Of a stretch of DNA of 64,000 nt, positions 8,386 to 18,325 are shown piece after piece. Origin of the DNA: Wohlfahrtiimonas chitiniclastica DSM 18708. GTDB lineage: Bacteria; Pseudomonadota; Gammaproteobacteria; Cardiobacteriales; Wohlfahrtiimonadaceae. Position numbers and translations under genes: made by a program. The notes under the pieces were generated by a model that saw only the letters and a program-made list of their open reading frames with translations, did not search any database and was not told the origin of the DNA. The stretch spans positions 58,807-122,806 of the forward strand of contig NZ_AQXD01000001.1 in NCBI RefSeq assembly GCF_000375345.1, written 5' to 3'. Numbering within the stretch: the stretch's first letter is position 1; every line of letters starts with the position of its first letter.

Positions 8386-10284
8386 ATGGCTGAAAAGAAA
8401 TATACCGCAAGCTCGATTGAAGTATTAACGGGGCTTGATCCTGTCAAAAAACGCCCAGGCATGTACACCGACACCACGCGTCCGAATCACTTATTGCAAG
8501 AGGTGATTGATAACTCAGTGGATGAAGCGCTCGCGGGGTTTGCGGATCATGTCACCATCACGTTGTATAAAGATGGCTCATATGGGGTCAAAGACAATGG
8601 ACGCGGCATGCCAGTGGACATTCATCCTGAGCACGGCGTCAGCGGTGTTGAGCTGATTTTAACTAAGTTGCACGCTGGTGGTAAATTCAATCAAGATGTG
8701 TATCACTATTCTGGTGGTTTGCATGGCGTTGGGGTTTCTGTGGTCAATGCCTTGTCTGAGCGTTTAGAAGTTACGGTTTGGCAAGCAGGCGTTGAGTATA
8801 AAATCGCTTTAGCCAATGGCGAATGTGTCGAAGCATTGACGCAAGCGCCGTTTGCCAATAAAAAATTGAGTGGGACAGAAGTGCGCTTTTGGCCGAATGG
8901 CAGCTACTTTGATTATGACAAAGTCGCTAAAGCCCGTTTGATTCCATTATTAAAAGCCAAAGCATTGTTGGCTGCGGGTTTAAAAATCACCTTGATTGAT
9001 GAAACTGTGGCAGAAGATACTGAAGGTGCGCGCCTAGAATGGTTCTTTGAAGGTGGCATCACTGAATACATTGAAGATCAATTAAGCGGTGAAGAGATTG
9101 TGCCAGTTGCGCCCATCATTGGTGAATTTACCGGTGAAACGGAAGAGTTCACTTGGGGCATTGCCTGGATGAAAGAGGGCACGCCATTGATGATGGAAAG
9201 TTATGCGAACTTAATTCCCACCATTGCTGGCGGTACACATGTCAATGGTTTGAAAAATGGTTTAACCGATGCGATCCGTGAATTTTGTGAGCAGCGCAAT
9301 CTATTGCCGCGCAATCTAAAAATTGCCCCAGAAGATGTGATGCACAATCTCAATTTCTTATTATCACTCAAAATGGTGGAGCCACAATTTGCGAGCCAAA
9401 CCAAAGAGCGTTTGAGTTCTCGCCACATCGCCAACATTGTGTCAGCCGCTGTGAAAGATTTCTTCACCCTTTGGCTCAATAAACATGTCGAAGAGGGCTT
9501 AGAGATTGTCACCCTCATCATTGAAAATGCTCATGCGCGCATTAAATCCTCAAAAGCTGTGGTGCGTAAAAAAATCTCCCAAGGCCCTAAATTGCCGGGT
9601 AAATTGGCCGATTGCATCAGCAATGATGTGGCGCTGACGGAGCTCTTTTTAGTGGAAGGGGATTCAGCAGGCGGTTCAGCCAAGCAAGCGCGAGATAAAG
9701 AGGTGCAAGCGATCATGGCGCTGCGCGGTAAGATTCTCAACACTTGGGAAGTGGATTCAAGTCAAATCTTATCCTCACAAGAGATTCATGACATCTCTGT
9801 GGCAATGGGGATTGATCCTGAATGTGAAACCCTCGAAGGCTTGCGTTATGGCAAAATCTGTATTCTTGCGGATGCGGATTCCGATGGTTTACACATTGCA
9901 ACCTTATTGTGTGCATTATTCTTGCGCCACTTTCGAAAATTGGTGGAAGAAGGGCATGTATTTGTGGCAGTGCCACCGTTGTATCGCATCGACATTGGCA
10001 AGGAAGTGCATTACGCATTAGATGAGTATGAAAAAAGCGAGATCATAAAAAAATACAATAAAAGCCGTAAACAAATCTCTGTGACACGCTTTAAAGGACT
10101 CGGTGAAATGAATCCGATTCAGCTCAGAGAGACGACAATGGCTCAGGATACACGCCGCTTAGTACAATTAACGATGGATGACACTGATATAAATCAAGTA
10201 TTTGATCGTTTGTTGAATAAAAAATTGAGCGCTAAGCGTAAAGAATGGATTGAAAATCAGGAATTTAGCAAGGTTGAGGCATAA
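8386..10284 (+). CDS. parE: DNA topoisomerase IV subunit B
   Basis: 632 residues from the ATG at 8386, matching ParE (about 630) rather than the longer GyrB. GHKL ATPase motifs: 'EVIDNSVDEALAG', 'DNGRGMP', 'GGLHGVGVSV'; Toprim motifs: 'EGDSAGGSA' and 'DADSDGLHI'. With ParC it decatenates daughter chromosomes. A TTG two codons upstream (8380) is open, but AGG at 8377-8379 sits six bases before the ATG. parC is not adjacent: the next gene is pilM. Confidence 0.96.
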   Translation: MAEKKYTASSIEVLTGLDPVKKRPGMYTDTTRPNHLLQEVIDNSVDEALAGFADHVTITLYKDGSYGVKDNGRGMPVDIHPEHGVSGVELILTKLHAGGKFNQDVYHYSGGLHGVGVSVVNALSERLEVTVWQAGVEYKIALANGECVEALTQAPFANKKLSGTEVRFWPNGSYFDYDKVAKARLIPLLKAKALLAAGLKITLIDETVAEDTEGARLEWFFEGGITEYIEDQLSGEEIVPVAPIIGEFTGETEEFTWGIAWMKEGTPLMMESYANLIPTIAGGTHVNGLKNGLTDAIREFCEQRNLLPRNLKIAPEDVMHNLNFLLSLKMVEPQFASQTKERLSSRHIANIVSAAVKDFFTLWLNKHVEEGLEIVTLIIENAHARIKSSKAVVRKKISQGPKLPGKLADCISNDVALTELFLVEGDSAGGSAKQARDKEVQAIMALRGKILNTWEVDSSQILSSQEIHDISVAMGIDPECETLEGLRYGKICILADADSDGLHIATLLCALFLRHFRKLVEEGHVFVAVPPLYRIDIGKEVHYALDEYEKSEIIKKYNKSRKQISVTRFKGLGEMNPIQLRETTMAQDTRRLVQLTMDDTDINQVFDRLLNKKLSAKRKEWIENQEFSKVEA

Positions 10285-10365
10285 TTAAAAAAATTGATTT
10301 TACATAATGCTACTAGTAGAATCAGGCAGCTAATTTTAAATAAGAATGAATCGAGGATAATAAGT

Positions 10366-11403
10366 ATGGCTAAAAAGCCGAGTGTGTGTATCGGAATAGA
10401 CATAGGATCATATTCAATCAAGATCGCAGAAGTGCAACGAAAAGGCAAAGATTTTCGTTTAACCCGCGCCCTTGTGTTTAACTGCGAAGGCGACTGGAAA
10501 GATGGCATGCCCGTTGAAATTGATGTGGCCGGCATCAGCTTAAATAAAGCGATGTCAGCGTTTGGTAGCTGTAAAGAGGCAACATTGGCGATCCCGACAT
10601 CGGTGGCGATGGTGCGTTCTGTGCCGATGGAAACAAAGTTAAAAACCGATGAATTGTGGAAAACCATTGAGGCAAACGTGTCGCAATATTTCCCATTCTC
10701 CTCTGAGGAAGTGTTCATTGACTTTGTACCGATTAAACCCTCTTTAAGTGCAGAAGGGCACACGGATGTGTTGATCGTTGCGGCGCAAAAAGAGTTTGTC
10801 AATCAGCGCGAAATCTGTGCGGACATCGCAGGGCTTAAAGTCAATGCCATCGACATCAATATTTATGGCTTATTAGATCTATTGCACTTAAAAGGTGACA
10901 TAGACAATATGTCTGATTATGATGCCGTGATGATTTTTGACATCGGTTTGATGCATTCAAGTTTAAATGTGGTCACCGGTGATCAATCTGTTTATGTGCG
11001 CGATGTACCGATTGGCGGCGAGCGCTTAACACAGTTGATCACAGAACAAAAATCCCTCTCTTTGCAAGATGCGGAAAAATATAAATTAAGTGGCGCTGCA
11101 GACATTCAAGAGAGCATTCAGCAATTCATCTCTGAAATGATGGTGCAATTACAATCATCGATTGACGTCTATGTGGCCAATAACCCACAAGTGACATGTC
11201 ATCGCTTGTACATCTCAGGGGCAACCGCTTGTTATCCACAAATCCTCGATGCGTTGAGCACACAATTGACGAATGTTGAGGTGGAAGTGTTGTCACCTGA
11301 CATGATTTTTGATGTGGATGACAAAGTCTATACTAAATTAAACGGCTCAAGCATTGAAGCACTTTCAACCGCAGCCGGCTTAGCAACGCGAGGATTACTC
11401 TAA
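10366..11403 (+). CDS. pilM: Type IV pilus assembly protein PilM
   Basis: 345 residues of the actin/FtsA-like PilM fold, with the nucleotide-binding opening 'GIDIGSYSIKIAEVQ' and a second phosphate loop 'IFDIGLMHSSLNVV'. PilM is the cytoplasmic ring component that binds the N-terminus of PilN and links the alignment subcomplex to the assembly ATPases. The frame is open to 10294, but ATG 10366 has GAGGA upstream and gives the family's N-terminus. First gene of the tight pilMNOPQ run. Confidence 0.95.
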   Translation: MAKKPSVCIGIDIGSYSIKIAEVQRKGKDFRLTRALVFNCEGDWKDGMPVEIDVAGISLNKAMSAFGSCKEATLAIPTSVAMVRSVPMETKLKTDELWKTIEANVSQYFPFSSEEVFIDFVPIKPSLSAEGHTDVLIVAAQKEFVNQREICADIAGLKVNAIDINIYGLLDLLHLKGDIDNMSDYDAVMIFDIGLMHSSLNVVTGDQSVYVRDVPIGGERLTQLITEQKSLSLQDAEKYKLSGAADIQESIQQFISEMMVQLQSSIDVYVANNPQVTCHRLYISGATACYPQILDALSTQLTNVEVEVLSPDMIFDVDDKVYTKLNGSSIEALSTAAGLATRGLL

Positions 11404-11404
11404 T

Positions 11405-11968
11405 ATGATCGTTAAAATCAATCTATTACCGTGGCGCGAAGAGCTTAAGCTTCAGCGTGAGAAAAAAGTTAAAAGCTGGTTGGTGACAAGCTGCTTCATT
11501 GGGGCGATTTTAGCTGCCGCTGTGATCTTTTTTGTCAATGAAGAGCTTGAGTCGCGTGAAGTGCGCACCAGCATCATTGATATGGAACTTGCTAAACTCA
11601 GCCAAGTTGAAAAGCAGATGAATGAGCGTAAAGCTCAAACAGAAGCGTTAAAACAACAGCTCAATGTATTGCGTGAATTGGCTGCCCAACGCTCTGAAGT
11701 GGTGGGCATGATGGAGCAATTCTCTTCTGTAATGCCAGAGGATGCCTTCTTAATCTCATTGGCCTTTACATTGAATCAATTGAGCTTTAATGCCTTGGCA
11801 AAAGATCGTGATGTTTTAGCTGGTCACTTAGATCAACTCGATAAAAACATTGGCCCTGCGCCGATTCCACCGCATCGTGAAGTGGTGATTGATGGCAATA
11901 ACGTGGTCTCTTACAGCGTGGTTGTGGACCCTGAAAAAAAATCGGCGATTGAAGAGGATGCAAAATGA
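11405..11968 (+). CDS. pilN: Type IV pilus assembly protein PilN
   Basis: 187 residues. The N-terminal 'MIVKINLLPWREELK' is the conserved INLLPWR-type motif that docks into PilM. One membrane segment (about residues 25-46) and a periplasmic coiled-coil (about 50-90) follow, then the small ferredoxin-like domain. It pairs with PilO in the inner membrane. It begins one base after the pilM stop and overlaps pilO by ATGA. Confidence 0.95.
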   Translation: MIVKINLLPWREELKLQREKKVKSWLVTSCFIGAILAAAVIFFVNEELESREVRTSIIDMELAKLSQVEKQMNERKAQTEALKQQLNVLRELAAQRSEVVGMMEQFSSVMPEDAFLISLAFTLNQLSFNALAKDRDVLAGHLDQLDKNIGPAPIPPHREVVIDGNNVVSYSVVVDPEKKSAIEEDAK

Positions 11969-12633
11969 ATTTAAACAGCATTGATTTTAATGAACTCTTT
12001 TCCATTGAGAATTTAGCAAAGCAACCTAAATGGACGCGTGCCTTAGTGTGTGTGGGCAGTGCCATTTTAACATTTGCAGTGGTGACCTTTGGCGCCTTTA
12101 AATATTTTGAATTTGTGGATCAATTCCAAGCACAAAAAGATCGTGAAAACCAAAAGTTGGGTGAGTTGGCAAAAAAACTTGAGTTTAAGGCCTTAGCCGA
12201 TCTCTATTTGGCTGAAATTGAGCAAGTGAATCAACTCTTATTAGAAGTGCGTAAGAAATTACCGCGTGAATTGAATGCGGCCAACTTTATCGAACAGCTC
12301 AATATGAACGCGATGCGCGCTGGGATTGATGTGAGACAATCGATGCCATTAGCTGAGCAATCGGCAGGCTTTTACACCAAGATTCCTGTGAGAATTGAAG
12401 GGTGTGCAACGTATGATCAGATCGGGCAATTTGTGGCAAACTTATCAGAAATTGAACGCATCATTACGCTTGATAACTTTGGCATCAACAGTTTTGTGCC
12501 AACGGCTCAATTGCCACAAGGCATTGAGATGTTAAAAAACGTGCCAAACGTTGTGGTGCCTAACTTTGACTGTGGTGTGTCTGGTCGTCAGGCGTTTTCA
12601 GCATTGATTGCAACCTATCGATATAACTCATAA
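11965..12633 (+). CDS. pilO: Type IV pilus assembly protein PilO
   Basis: 222 residues with a single membrane segment at about 28-48, a periplasmic coiled-coil ('KLGELAKKLEFKALAD') and the PilO ferredoxin-like domain near 'VRIEGCATYDQIGQFVANL'. It forms heterodimers with PilN and contacts PilP. Start overlaps the pilN stop (ATGA), a sign of translational coupling. Confidence 0.94.
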   Translation: MNLNSIDFNELFSIENLAKQPKWTRALVCVGSAILTFAVVTFGAFKYFEFVDQFQAQKDRENQKLGELAKKLEFKALADLYLAEIEQVNQLLLEVRKKLPRELNAANFIEQLNMNAMRAGIDVRQSMPLAEQSAGFYTKIPVRIEGCATYDQIGQFVANLSEIERIITLDNFGINSFVPTAQLPQGIEMLKNVPNVVVPNFDCGVSGRQAFSALIATYRYNS

Positions 12634-12643
12634 GGAAAGAATG

Positions 12644-13237
12644 ATGAATCCAAAAATTATGACAGTATTGGTATCGGCGTTCATTTTACAAGGTTGCTTT
12701 GAGCAATTTGAGCGTGGGGAACCGGTAGAAGAGCGCATCATGGATACAAAGCAATCTGTGGCACTCAAAGTAAAATCTCGTAAATTTGACAGCATCGCCA
12801 ATAGCTTAGACATGGGCGATACCACCTTATTTTATATTGCCCAAGGCCGCGATCCATTTGTGGCGTCAGGCTCATTTAAAGGGGTGTTTGATTATGGTGA
12901 CTTTGACGTCGCTGTACAGAGTAAAGTGCGTTTAAAACACGATCCTGAAAGACCTGAAGGTTATAAACCTGGCCCACTTGAAAAGTATGAGTTAGACAAC
13001 CTAAAAATGATTGGTGTGATGTCATTGCAAAATGGCGAAACGGCTGCGTTGATCGATGATGGCAAAGGCAAAATCATCATGGCACGCGTCGGTGATTACA
13101 TTGGCCGCGATTTTGGACGCATTAACAAAATTACAGAGCGCGACATTTTCATTGATGAAAAATTCGCCCCCGGCAATAAAGAAGATCCGAATGCATGGGT
13201 CTCTGCACCAAATAAAATATCGTTAAAAATAAAATAA
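12644..13237 (+). CDS. pilP: Type IV pilus lipoprotein PilP
   Basis: 197 residues. The N-terminus 'MNPKIMTVLVSAFILQGC' is a lipoprotein signal with lipobox LQG-Cys18, as in PilP, which anchors in the inner membrane and bridges PilN/PilO to the PilQ secretin. The HR-like domain 'RDPFVASG' and 'MIGVMSLQNGETAALIDDGKGK' are family marks. Two adjacent ATGs exist (12641, 12644); AAGGA at 12632-12636 is better spaced for 12644. Confidence 0.93.
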   Translation: MNPKIMTVLVSAFILQGCFEQFERGEPVEERIMDTKQSVALKVKSRKFDSIANSLDMGDTTLFYIAQGRDPFVASGSFKGVFDYGDFDVAVQSKVRLKHDPERPEGYKPGPLEKYELDNLKMIGVMSLQNGETAALIDDGKGKIIMARVGDYIGRDFGRINKITERDIFIDEKFAPGNKEDPNAWVSAPNKISLKIK

Positions 13238-13250
13238 TTGGAGAGTATTT

Positions 13251-15344
13251 ATGAGATTAACTCAGCCCGTTAATGGCTATCACTTAGGCGCAGTTTCAGT
13301 TGCATTGTCTGCTTTGTTGTTCTCCACGGCCAGTGCGCAGCGCTTGACTGCGGTGGAATCTGTGGCGTTAGCCGATGGCAATGTTGAATTGCGTTATCAC
13401 TTTGACCGTGATGTACAAGCCCCAAAAACCTTTTATTTAGACAATAAAAATTTATTGGTGCTCGATTTTGCATCCACAGGCGTCAATCAAGTGTTGAAAA
13501 ATCGCACGATTAATAACAACATTGTGTCTGATGTACAAAACATGTACGCGAACAATAAAGTGCGCTCTACAGTTAAATTAAAAGACAACAGCACTTACTC
13601 GGTCAATAGCCGTGGCAATGAAGTGGTGGTGACGTTAGCGCCTAAAAATTTATATGAAACCACTCAAGCCGGTTGGCAAAATTCTGTGCAGTCAAATGTG
13701 CCCAGTCAGGATTTGATGGTCAATCAACCTGTTGCAAAAGATGTGGGCTTTTTCCGTAACTCACAAGGCGCGGGTGTGATCGAGGTCTTTTTACCCAATG
13801 CCCAAACACAAGTGCAATTGGTGGATGAACAAACCCGTGGTTTAACGGTTTCTGTGCCCGGTGTTGCGTGGAATCCTGCGCAAGTGCGCCGCATTGAAGT
13901 GACGGACTTTGCAACGCCTGTGTCTGCTTTAGAAGTGGTCAATAATAACGGAACGGCTGCGGTGCGCATTCGCACACAATCGAATTATGAATACAGCACC
14001 CAACAAATTGGCTCTAAGTTTCAGTTGATTGTGAAGCCAAAGCGCCAAATGGTTGAGCAAAAGAAAAGTGCTTTAGGTGACAAAGATGTGTTCACTGGTG
14101 ATTTAATCAGCATCAACTTCCAAGATATTGATGTGCGTGCCATTTTACAGATCATTGCAGACTTTACGGGCTTAAACATTGTCGTGAGTGACAGCGTCAA
14201 TAGCCGCATCACCATCCGTTTACAAAATGTGCCATGGGATCAAGCCTTAGATGTTGTATTACGCTCAAAAGGTTTAGTGAAACAACAAAGCGGTAATGTT
14301 GTGTACATCATGCCTGCAAATGAAGCGCGTACATTAGCGCCTGATTTGATCACAGAGATCATCCAAATCAACAACGCAAAAGCGGCAGAGTTGGCACAAG
14401 TATTATCCTCTCAACAAGGCACCAATGCAGATGGTACACGCGTGCAATCCACCGGTATTTCTGAGCATGGTTCTTTAACGGTGGATCCGAACCAAAACTT
14501 ATTGATTGTGCGTGATACACCTGAGCAAATGCGCATTGTGCGTGAGCTCATCAGTCGTTTAGATCGTCCATTAAGACAAGTGGTCATTAAAGCACAAATT
14601 GTGGCAACAACAGATACATTTGCAAGAGAATTGGGTGTAAAATGGGGCATTCAAAGAGCCAATAGAGGCAGTTGGACAGGGGATGGGACAACAGCACCTG
14701 AAGGTGGTGGTTCAAGCTTTAATCCATGGAATCCAAATGTTCAAGGTAGTTACCAACCAGGCGGTAGCAATGTTTGGGGTGGCGGTATTGTGGATGCAAG
14801 CGTTGCAGGTAATACAGGTCTTTTTGCTTTAAATGTGTTGCGTCGTAACTTTGCAGCAGCATTAGAATTACAAGCAATGCAAACACAAGGTCGAGGTGAA
14901 GTATTGGCCAGTCCAACATTAATGACAACGGATCGTCAAGAAGCCTACATCAATGAGGGTTCACAAATTGCCTATTCAACAGTGAGTGATAATGGTACAA
15001 ACACTGAGTTTAAAGATGTGGTGATGGAGCTTAAAGTGACGCCAAGCATTACGCCAGATGATCATATTATTATGGACATTCAGATTAAGAAGGATGATCC
15101 GGATGGTGCCACGCCTAAAGGTGATATCAAAATCCGTAAGCGTGAGATTAAAACACAAGCCATTGTTCGTGATGGTGAAACTGTTGTGTTAGGTGGTATC
15201 TATACTGTGACCTCTGCTGAGGATGTACAAAAAGTTCCATTTTTAGGTGACATTCCATTTGTGGGTAATTTATTTAAAAATAATATTACAACCAATAATA
15301 AAGCTGAATTGGTCATTTTCTTGACGCCGAATATTGTGAAATAA
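13251..15344 (+). CDS. pilQ: Type IV pilus secretin PilQ
   Basis: 697 residues. Signal peptide with likely cleavage after Ala29, an N-terminal AMIN-type beta domain (about 35-130, possibly a second at 155-260), an STN/N0 region ('INFQDIDVRAILQIIADFTG'), N1, then the secretin domain from about residue 440 with 'ALELQAMQTQGRGEVLASP' and the closing 'VVLGGIYTV...VPFLGDIPFVGNLFK'. It forms the outer-membrane pore for the pilus. A Gly/Asn/Trp-rich insert near 475-520 is a variable loop. Last gene of the pil run; aroK follows after 33 bp. Confidence 0.97.
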   Translation: MRLTQPVNGYHLGAVSVALSALLFSTASAQRLTAVESVALADGNVELRYHFDRDVQAPKTFYLDNKNLLVLDFASTGVNQVLKNRTINNNIVSDVQNMYANNKVRSTVKLKDNSTYSVNSRGNEVVVTLAPKNLYETTQAGWQNSVQSNVPSQDLMVNQPVAKDVGFFRNSQGAGVIEVFLPNAQTQVQLVDEQTRGLTVSVPGVAWNPAQVRRIEVTDFATPVSALEVVNNNGTAAVRIRTQSNYEYSTQQIGSKFQLIVKPKRQMVEQKKSALGDKDVFTGDLISINFQDIDVRAILQIIADFTGLNIVVSDSVNSRITIRLQNVPWDQALDVVLRSKGLVKQQSGNVVYIMPANEARTLAPDLITEIIQINNAKAAELAQVLSSQQGTNADGTRVQSTGISEHGSLTVDPNQNLLIVRDTPEQMRIVRELISRLDRPLRQVVIKAQIVATTDTFARELGVKWGIQRANRGSWTGDGTTAPEGGGSSFNPWNPNVQGSYQPGGSNVWGGGIVDASVAGNTGLFALNVLRRNFAAALELQAMQTQGRGEVLASPTLMTTDRQEAYINEGSQIAYSTVSDNGTNTEFKDVVMELKVTPSITPDDHIIMDIQIKKDDPDGATPKGDIKIRKREIKTQAIVRDGETVVLGGIYTVTSAEDVQKVPFLGDIPFVGNLFKNNITTNNKAELVIFLTPNIVK

Positions 15345-15383
15345 CTATTGATTCTTGCAGTAAAACGATAGAAACTATTGGTC

Positions 15384-15950
15384 ATGAAAATGATCAATAG
15401 TTTTTTTTTAGTGGGCCCGATGGGTGTGGGTAAAACCACAGTGGGTCAAGCCTTAGCCGAACAACTCGGCTTTTCCTTTATTGACAGCGATGCCTATATT
15501 GAAAAGATGGCAGGGCAATCGATTGCAGAGCTCTTTGCAACGCAAGGTGAAGCGGCCTTTCGTGACTTAGAGACCAAAGCCATCGATGCATTGTCTTTAT
15601 TGCCAAACATTGTGCTCTCCACCGGTGGTGGCGCGATTTTACGTCAGGTTAATCGTGATTATTTAAAATCCCGTGGCACCGTGATCTTTCTAGATTTGGC
15701 ACCTAGCGCCATTTTTGAGCGCATCAAAGGCGATCAAACGCGTCCGCTGTTAAAAACTACATCTCCCCTTGGCACCCTACAAAATATTTATGATGAACGT
15801 CATCCGATTTATTTAGATGCTGCCCATTATCGCATCTTAGTGGAAGGTCGAACCCCGCAAGAGATTTCTGATCTTCTGTTTTCTTTGTATAATGACCCTA
15901 TGAATGTTTCAGCCGATTGGTGTATTCCGTTAAAGGATTTAAAGAATTAA
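15384..15950 (+). CDS. aroK: Shikimate kinase
   Basis: 188 residues with Walker A 'GPMGVGKTTVG', the shikimate-binding 'FIDSDAYIE', 'GGGAIL' and the lid 'RPLL'. It phosphorylates shikimate on the way to chorismate. The pilQ-aroK-aroB-damX order is standard in gammaproteobacteria. Start is uncertain: ATG 15384 and ATG 15390 are both possible, neither with a strong ribosome site. Confidence 0.94.
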   Translation: MKMINSFFLVGPMGVGKTTVGQALAEQLGFSFIDSDAYIEKMAGQSIAELFATQGEAAFRDLETKAIDALSLLPNIVLSTGGGAILRQVNRDYLKSRGTVIFLDLAPSAIFERIKGDQTRPLLKTTSPLGTLQNIYDERHPIYLDAAHYRILVEGRTPQEISDLLFSLYNDPMNVSADWCIPLKDLKN

Positions 15951-15953
15951 GTT

Positions 15954-17039
15954 ATGAAAATTATAGATATCGAACTTGGTGACCGTTCTTATCCCATTTG
16001 TATCGCCTCTACAAATATGTTCACTGACCGCTTAGAAGAAAAAGTTCGTGGCGAAACAGTCTTGGTGGTTTCAAATACCACAATTGCACCGTTGTATATG
16101 GATTATGTGGTGGGATTATTGCCCAATAAACGCGTTGAAACATTGGTGCTCGAAGATGGTGAAATCTTTAAAAACAATGAATCCTTACAAAAAATCATCA
16201 CAAAATTATTGACTTTAAAATATAACCGCTCAGCCACATTGATTGCATTAGGTGGCGGCGTGATTGGGGATTTGGTGGGCTTTGCGGCAAGTATTTATCA
16301 GCGCGGCATTGATTTTATTCAATTTCCCACAAGTTTATTGGCACAAGTGGACAGTTCTGTGGGCGGTAAAACGGCCATCAATCATCCCCTCGGTAAAAAC
16401 ATGGTGGGCACGTTTTATCAGCCAAAAGCGGTGTTCATTAATGTGGATGTGTTAGATACATTGCCGCGTCGTGAGTTCATCAGTGGTTTATCTGAAGTGA
16501 TCAAGTATGGTTTGATTCGTGATCGTGATTTTTTCTATTGGTTGCGTGACCATAAAGATGCCATTTTGATGCGCGATAAAACGGCGATTAAAGAGTTGGT
16601 GGCGCGCTCTTGTCAGAATAAAAAAGAGATCGTGATGGAAGATGAGTTTGAGCAAGGCAGCCGCGCTTTATTAAACTTAGGGCACACGTTTGGCCATGCG
16701 ATTGAAAAAAATATGGGTTATAAAGGCATTTTGCATGGTGAAGCTGTGGCGGTTGGCATGCGCATGGCGGCGATTGTTTCTGAGAAAATGGGCTTAATGA
16801 GCCCAGAGAAAGTGGCAGAAATTGAAGAGACCTTGACATCATTCTTGTTGCCAACGTCTATGAAAGAGCAATTTTCATTTGATGCCATGTGGGAAGTGAT
16901 GTTGCTTGATAAGAAAAACACGGCAACAGACATCCGTTACATCCTTTTATCTGACATTGGTGAAGGGGTTGTGATGGGCAATGTACCGAAAGCGTACATT
17001 GAAGAAGCTTTCCATATGACCATGACAAAGGACGCGTAA
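15954..17039 (+). CDS. aroB: 3-dehydroquinate synthase
   Basis: 361 residues, the usual AroB length. NAD-binding 'LGGGVIGDLVGFAASIYQRG', the catalytic region 'QVDSSVGGKTAINHPLGKN' and zinc ligands in 'LNLGHTFGHAIE' and 'HGEAVAVGM' are all present. It converts DAHP to 3-dehydroquinate. It begins three bases after the aroK stop, so the pair is coupled. Confidence 0.97.
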   Translation: MKIIDIELGDRSYPICIASTNMFTDRLEEKVRGETVLVVSNTTIAPLYMDYVVGLLPNKRVETLVLEDGEIFKNNESLQKIITKLLTLKYNRSATLIALGGGVIGDLVGFAASIYQRGIDFIQFPTSLLAQVDSSVGGKTAINHPLGKNMVGTFYQPKAVFINVDVLDTLPRREFISGLSEVIKYGLIRDRDFFYWLRDHKDAILMRDKTAIKELVARSCQNKKEIVMEDEFEQGSRALLNLGHTFGHAIEKNMGYKGILHGEAVAVGMRMAAIVSEKMGLMSPEKVAEIEETLTSFLLPTSMKEQFSFDAMWEVMLLDKKNTATDIRYILLSDIGEGVVMGNVPKAYIEEAFHMTMTKDA

Positions 17040-17043
17040 GACA

Positions 17044-18324
17044 TTGAGGTTAGATCGACTCCCCTGGATCAAGGTGCCACCTTATGATCAAATTTTGACG
17101 CACTTAACCGATGTTTGTCAGGCGCGTCAAACCCATTTACTGTGCATACAAGGGCCGAATGGTTCAGGTAAGAGTCGATTGTTGTCTGAATTGTTTCGGG
17201 CATTGTCTGAGGATCCATCGCACGCGGTGGCCAGCTTAAATGGGCATGATCACAGCGTTGTCCCAAGCACTGTCTGTACGTGGCCGAAATTTGATGCCCC
17301 TGATTTTGAAGTACAATTAGAAGCGTGGCTGACGCAATTATTGCAACATAAAACGCATGCGTATCTATTGATTGATGATGTCGAAGCGCTGCCACATGCA
17401 GAAATGCGTGCAGTGATGACGCTGTTTAGTCATCATCCTGAGCTTTTTTCAAAAGTGACGCTGGTCGCTTTCATGGGCATTGCGCCTGCGCACATCGAAA
17501 TGCGTGAGTTGTTAAAAGGCGCTGAAGTCATCACGCTCACCTCCATGAACATGATGGAATCTAAGCAGTTTGTTGACAGCGTGTTTGAGCATCTGAATCA
17601 AAATAAAGAGATCTCTATTGCAGAGATCAATCAGCTCCATAATCTTTCGTATGGTTACATTGGAAGATTGTTAAAGTTATTGGAAGAAGAGCGCCCAACG
17701 CCCATGAAAAGCGTACAGCGCTCTTTTCAATGGTTATGGTGGTTATTGATTCCAATCATTGGGGTTGTGGGCTTTGTGGCTTGGCAATGGTGGCAAAAAG
17801 CGCCAACAGAGCCTGCGGTCACAGATGTCCCCGATTTAACGATTGTGGTGGATGAAGTGATGCCGACTGTCAAAGTGGTGGAGCCGGTGCCAAAAGTGAT
17901 CACCGTGACACCAGAACCCACAGCACCTGTGAAAGTGGTCAAACCCATTGAAATGGTAGCGGTTGCCCCAGCCTTGATGGTCAAGGGCGAACCGATTGTT
18001 GAGGCAGCGCATTCACCTGAAGCAATTTCGAAAGCCAAAGTCCCGCCGCCACAGAAAGAAAAAGCATCCACGAAAACCAAAAAAGTGGCAGTGCCTTACA
18101 TTATTGAGCTTAGTCGTGACACAGAACGCGCGGCACTTGAAAAGCAGTTAAAAGGACGATCGATCCCTGGGCAAGTACAATATGCTAAAATCCATGAGCG
18201 GGGTAAAACCGTATGGATTGCCTTCATTGGGCCGTATGACACAGAGTCACAGGCCATTGAGGGCAAAAAGAAGCTGCCAGCGAGTGTGCAGCGCTTACCA
18301 TTGAAAGTTAGAAAGGAATCCTAA
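17044..18324 (+). CDS. AAA ATPase-SPOR fusion in the DamX position
   Basis: 426 residues in three parts. Residues 1-220 form a P-loop ATPase of the ExeA/AAA type with Walker A 'GPNGSGKS' (37-44) and Walker B 'YLLIDD' (107-112). A membrane segment spans about 229-250. A Pro/Val/Lys-rich linker (about 252-345) leads to a C-terminal SPOR domain (about 351-425). SPOR domains bind denuded septal peptidoglycan, and DamX at this locus acts in cell division; the ATPase half is not part of E. coli DamX as I know it. The only usable start is TTG at 17044, four bases after aroB, because an in-frame stop lies just upstream. Confidence 0.82.
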   Translation: MRLDRLPWIKVPPYDQILTHLTDVCQARQTHLLCIQGPNGSGKSRLLSELFRALSEDPSHAVASLNGHDHSVVPSTVCTWPKFDAPDFEVQLEAWLTQLLQHKTHAYLLIDDVEALPHAEMRAVMTLFSHHPELFSKVTLVAFMGIAPAHIEMRELLKGAEVITLTSMNMMESKQFVDSVFEHLNQNKEISIAEINQLHNLSYGYIGRLLKLLEEERPTPMKSVQRSFQWLWWLLIPIIGVVGFVAWQWWQKAPTEPAVTDVPDLTIVVDEVMPTVKVVEPVPKVITVTPEPTAPVKVVKPIEMVAVAPALMVKGEPIVEAAHSPEAISKAKVPPPQKEKASTKTKKVAVPYIIELSRDTERAALEKQLKGRSIPGQVQYAKIHERGKTVWIAFIGPYDTESQAIEGKKKLPASVQRLPLKVRKES

Positions 18325-18325
18325 A

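Noticed and set aside
10257-10802. 181-codon antisense frame over pilM
   Set aside because: It overlaps a certain gene on the other strand, has no ribosome site and no recognisable family pattern; codon shadow.
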